This document shows, one piece after another, positions 5,657-5,936 of a DNA stretch of 5,936 nucleotides (positions are counted from its first letter, which is position 1; the number at the start of each line of letters is the position of its first letter). The stretch is taken from assembly GCA_022600335.1 (NCBI GenBank), contig JAHZKN010000149.1:1-5936 (forward strand), read 5' to 3'. Source of the DNA: Alphaproteobacteria bacterium (GTDB lineage: Bacteria; Pseudomonadota; Alphaproteobacteria; Rhizobiales; Hyphomicrobiaceae). The notes below the pieces were generated by a model. It made no database searches, was not told the DNA's origin, and saw only the letters and a program-made list of their open reading frames with translations. A program made the position numbers and the translations under genes.

Positions 5657-5936
5657 ATGGAAAAGCAGAAGATTGTTATTGTCGATAAGAACCCGATCAT
5701 CCGTTCTGGATTATTGGAAATTTTGCAACGTGACGGTCGCTTTACCGTTACCAACGCGGTGGTAACGGGTGGCGAGTTCATTGGTCTGGTCGAATCCGGT
5801 CAGGCAGACATTGGGATTATCGGCTGGTCTCTGCCTGATATGACGGGTGGGCAAGTGCTCGCACGGTTTCAAGATGCTGCCCAAAACCCGCGGATCATCA
5901 TTTATACGGGTGAAAAAATTGTCGACGTTTTGCGCC
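5657..5936 (+). CDS. Response-regulator-like protein with atypical receiver domain (NarL/FixJ type), 3'-truncated by the window
   Basis: The first 93 codons form most of a CheY-like receiver: beta1 IVIVD (6-10), helix 1 NPIIRSGLLEIL (12-23, typical of NarL/FixJ-type receivers), beta3 DIGIIGWSLPDMTG (51-64) and beta4 IIIYTGE (80-86). In a normal receiver beta3 reads 'D..(L)LD..(L)PD..G' with Asp as phosphoacceptor. Here that position is Gly56 (GGC at 5822-5824). The second acidic-pocket residue is Lys11 instead of Asp, while Asp10 and Thr84 (CheY T87 equivalent) are kept. The conserved Lys and any DNA-binding domain lie beyond the edge; a LuxR-type HTH is expected from the receiver type but not seen. 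The ATG at 5657 suits the domain start, though its ribosome site (AAAAAGAA, 5639-5646) is distant and weak. It follows the symporter by 165 bp on the same strand and may regulate it. Confidence 0.85.
   Translation, partial: MEKQKIVIVDKNPIIRSGLLEILQRDGRFTVTNAVVTGGEFIGLVESGQADIGIIGWSLPDMTGGQVLARFQDAAQNPRIIIYTGEKIVDVLR

Overview
The window reads as an ordinary stretch of a bacterial chromosome, most likely from an alphaproteobacterium of moderate GC. That placement rests on family resemblance (the radical SAM family, the two-part solute:sodium symporter and the NarL-type receiver protein) and was not tested by any search. No insertion sequences, phage genes, CRISPR arrays or plasmid functions are visible.

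Layout from left to right. (1) The C-terminal half of a molybdopterin-dependent oxidoreductase enters from the left edge on the + strand, stops at 1127 and is followed by a strong hairpin terminator (1169-1204). (2) A tRNA-Gly(CCC) gene with an encoded CCA lies on the - strand (1252-1326). (3) Divergent from the tRNA, on the + strand, is an uncharacterised radical SAM protein with a CxxxCxxC cluster and seven further cysteines near its C-terminus. (4) A 14-bp-stem terminator (2540-2571) separates it from the convergent mscL gene on the - strand (mechanosensitive channel). (5) About 375 bp of mostly non-coding DNA (2985-3360) separates mscL from a divergent + strand transport unit. It holds a 9-bp tandem repeat, a weak promoter candidate and a possible 26-residue leader peptide whose TGA overlaps the next start codon. 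(6) The transport unit is a two-helix small membrane protein (86 aa, DUF4212-like) followed by a 611-aa solute:sodium symporter. (7) After a 165-bp gap with small repeats, a response-regulator-like gene on the same strand runs off the right edge.

The genes form at least four separate transcription units: oxidoreductase, tRNA, radical SAM protein and mscL. A fifth comprises the symporter pair, perhaps with the regulator. The clearest functional grouping is small subunit + symporter + regulator, probably for uptake of a small organic acid such as a monocarboxylate; the substrate cannot be read from the sequence. The two points most worth a second look are the receiver domain, which has Gly where the phosphorylated Asp should be, and the cysteine-rich C-terminus of the radical SAM protein.
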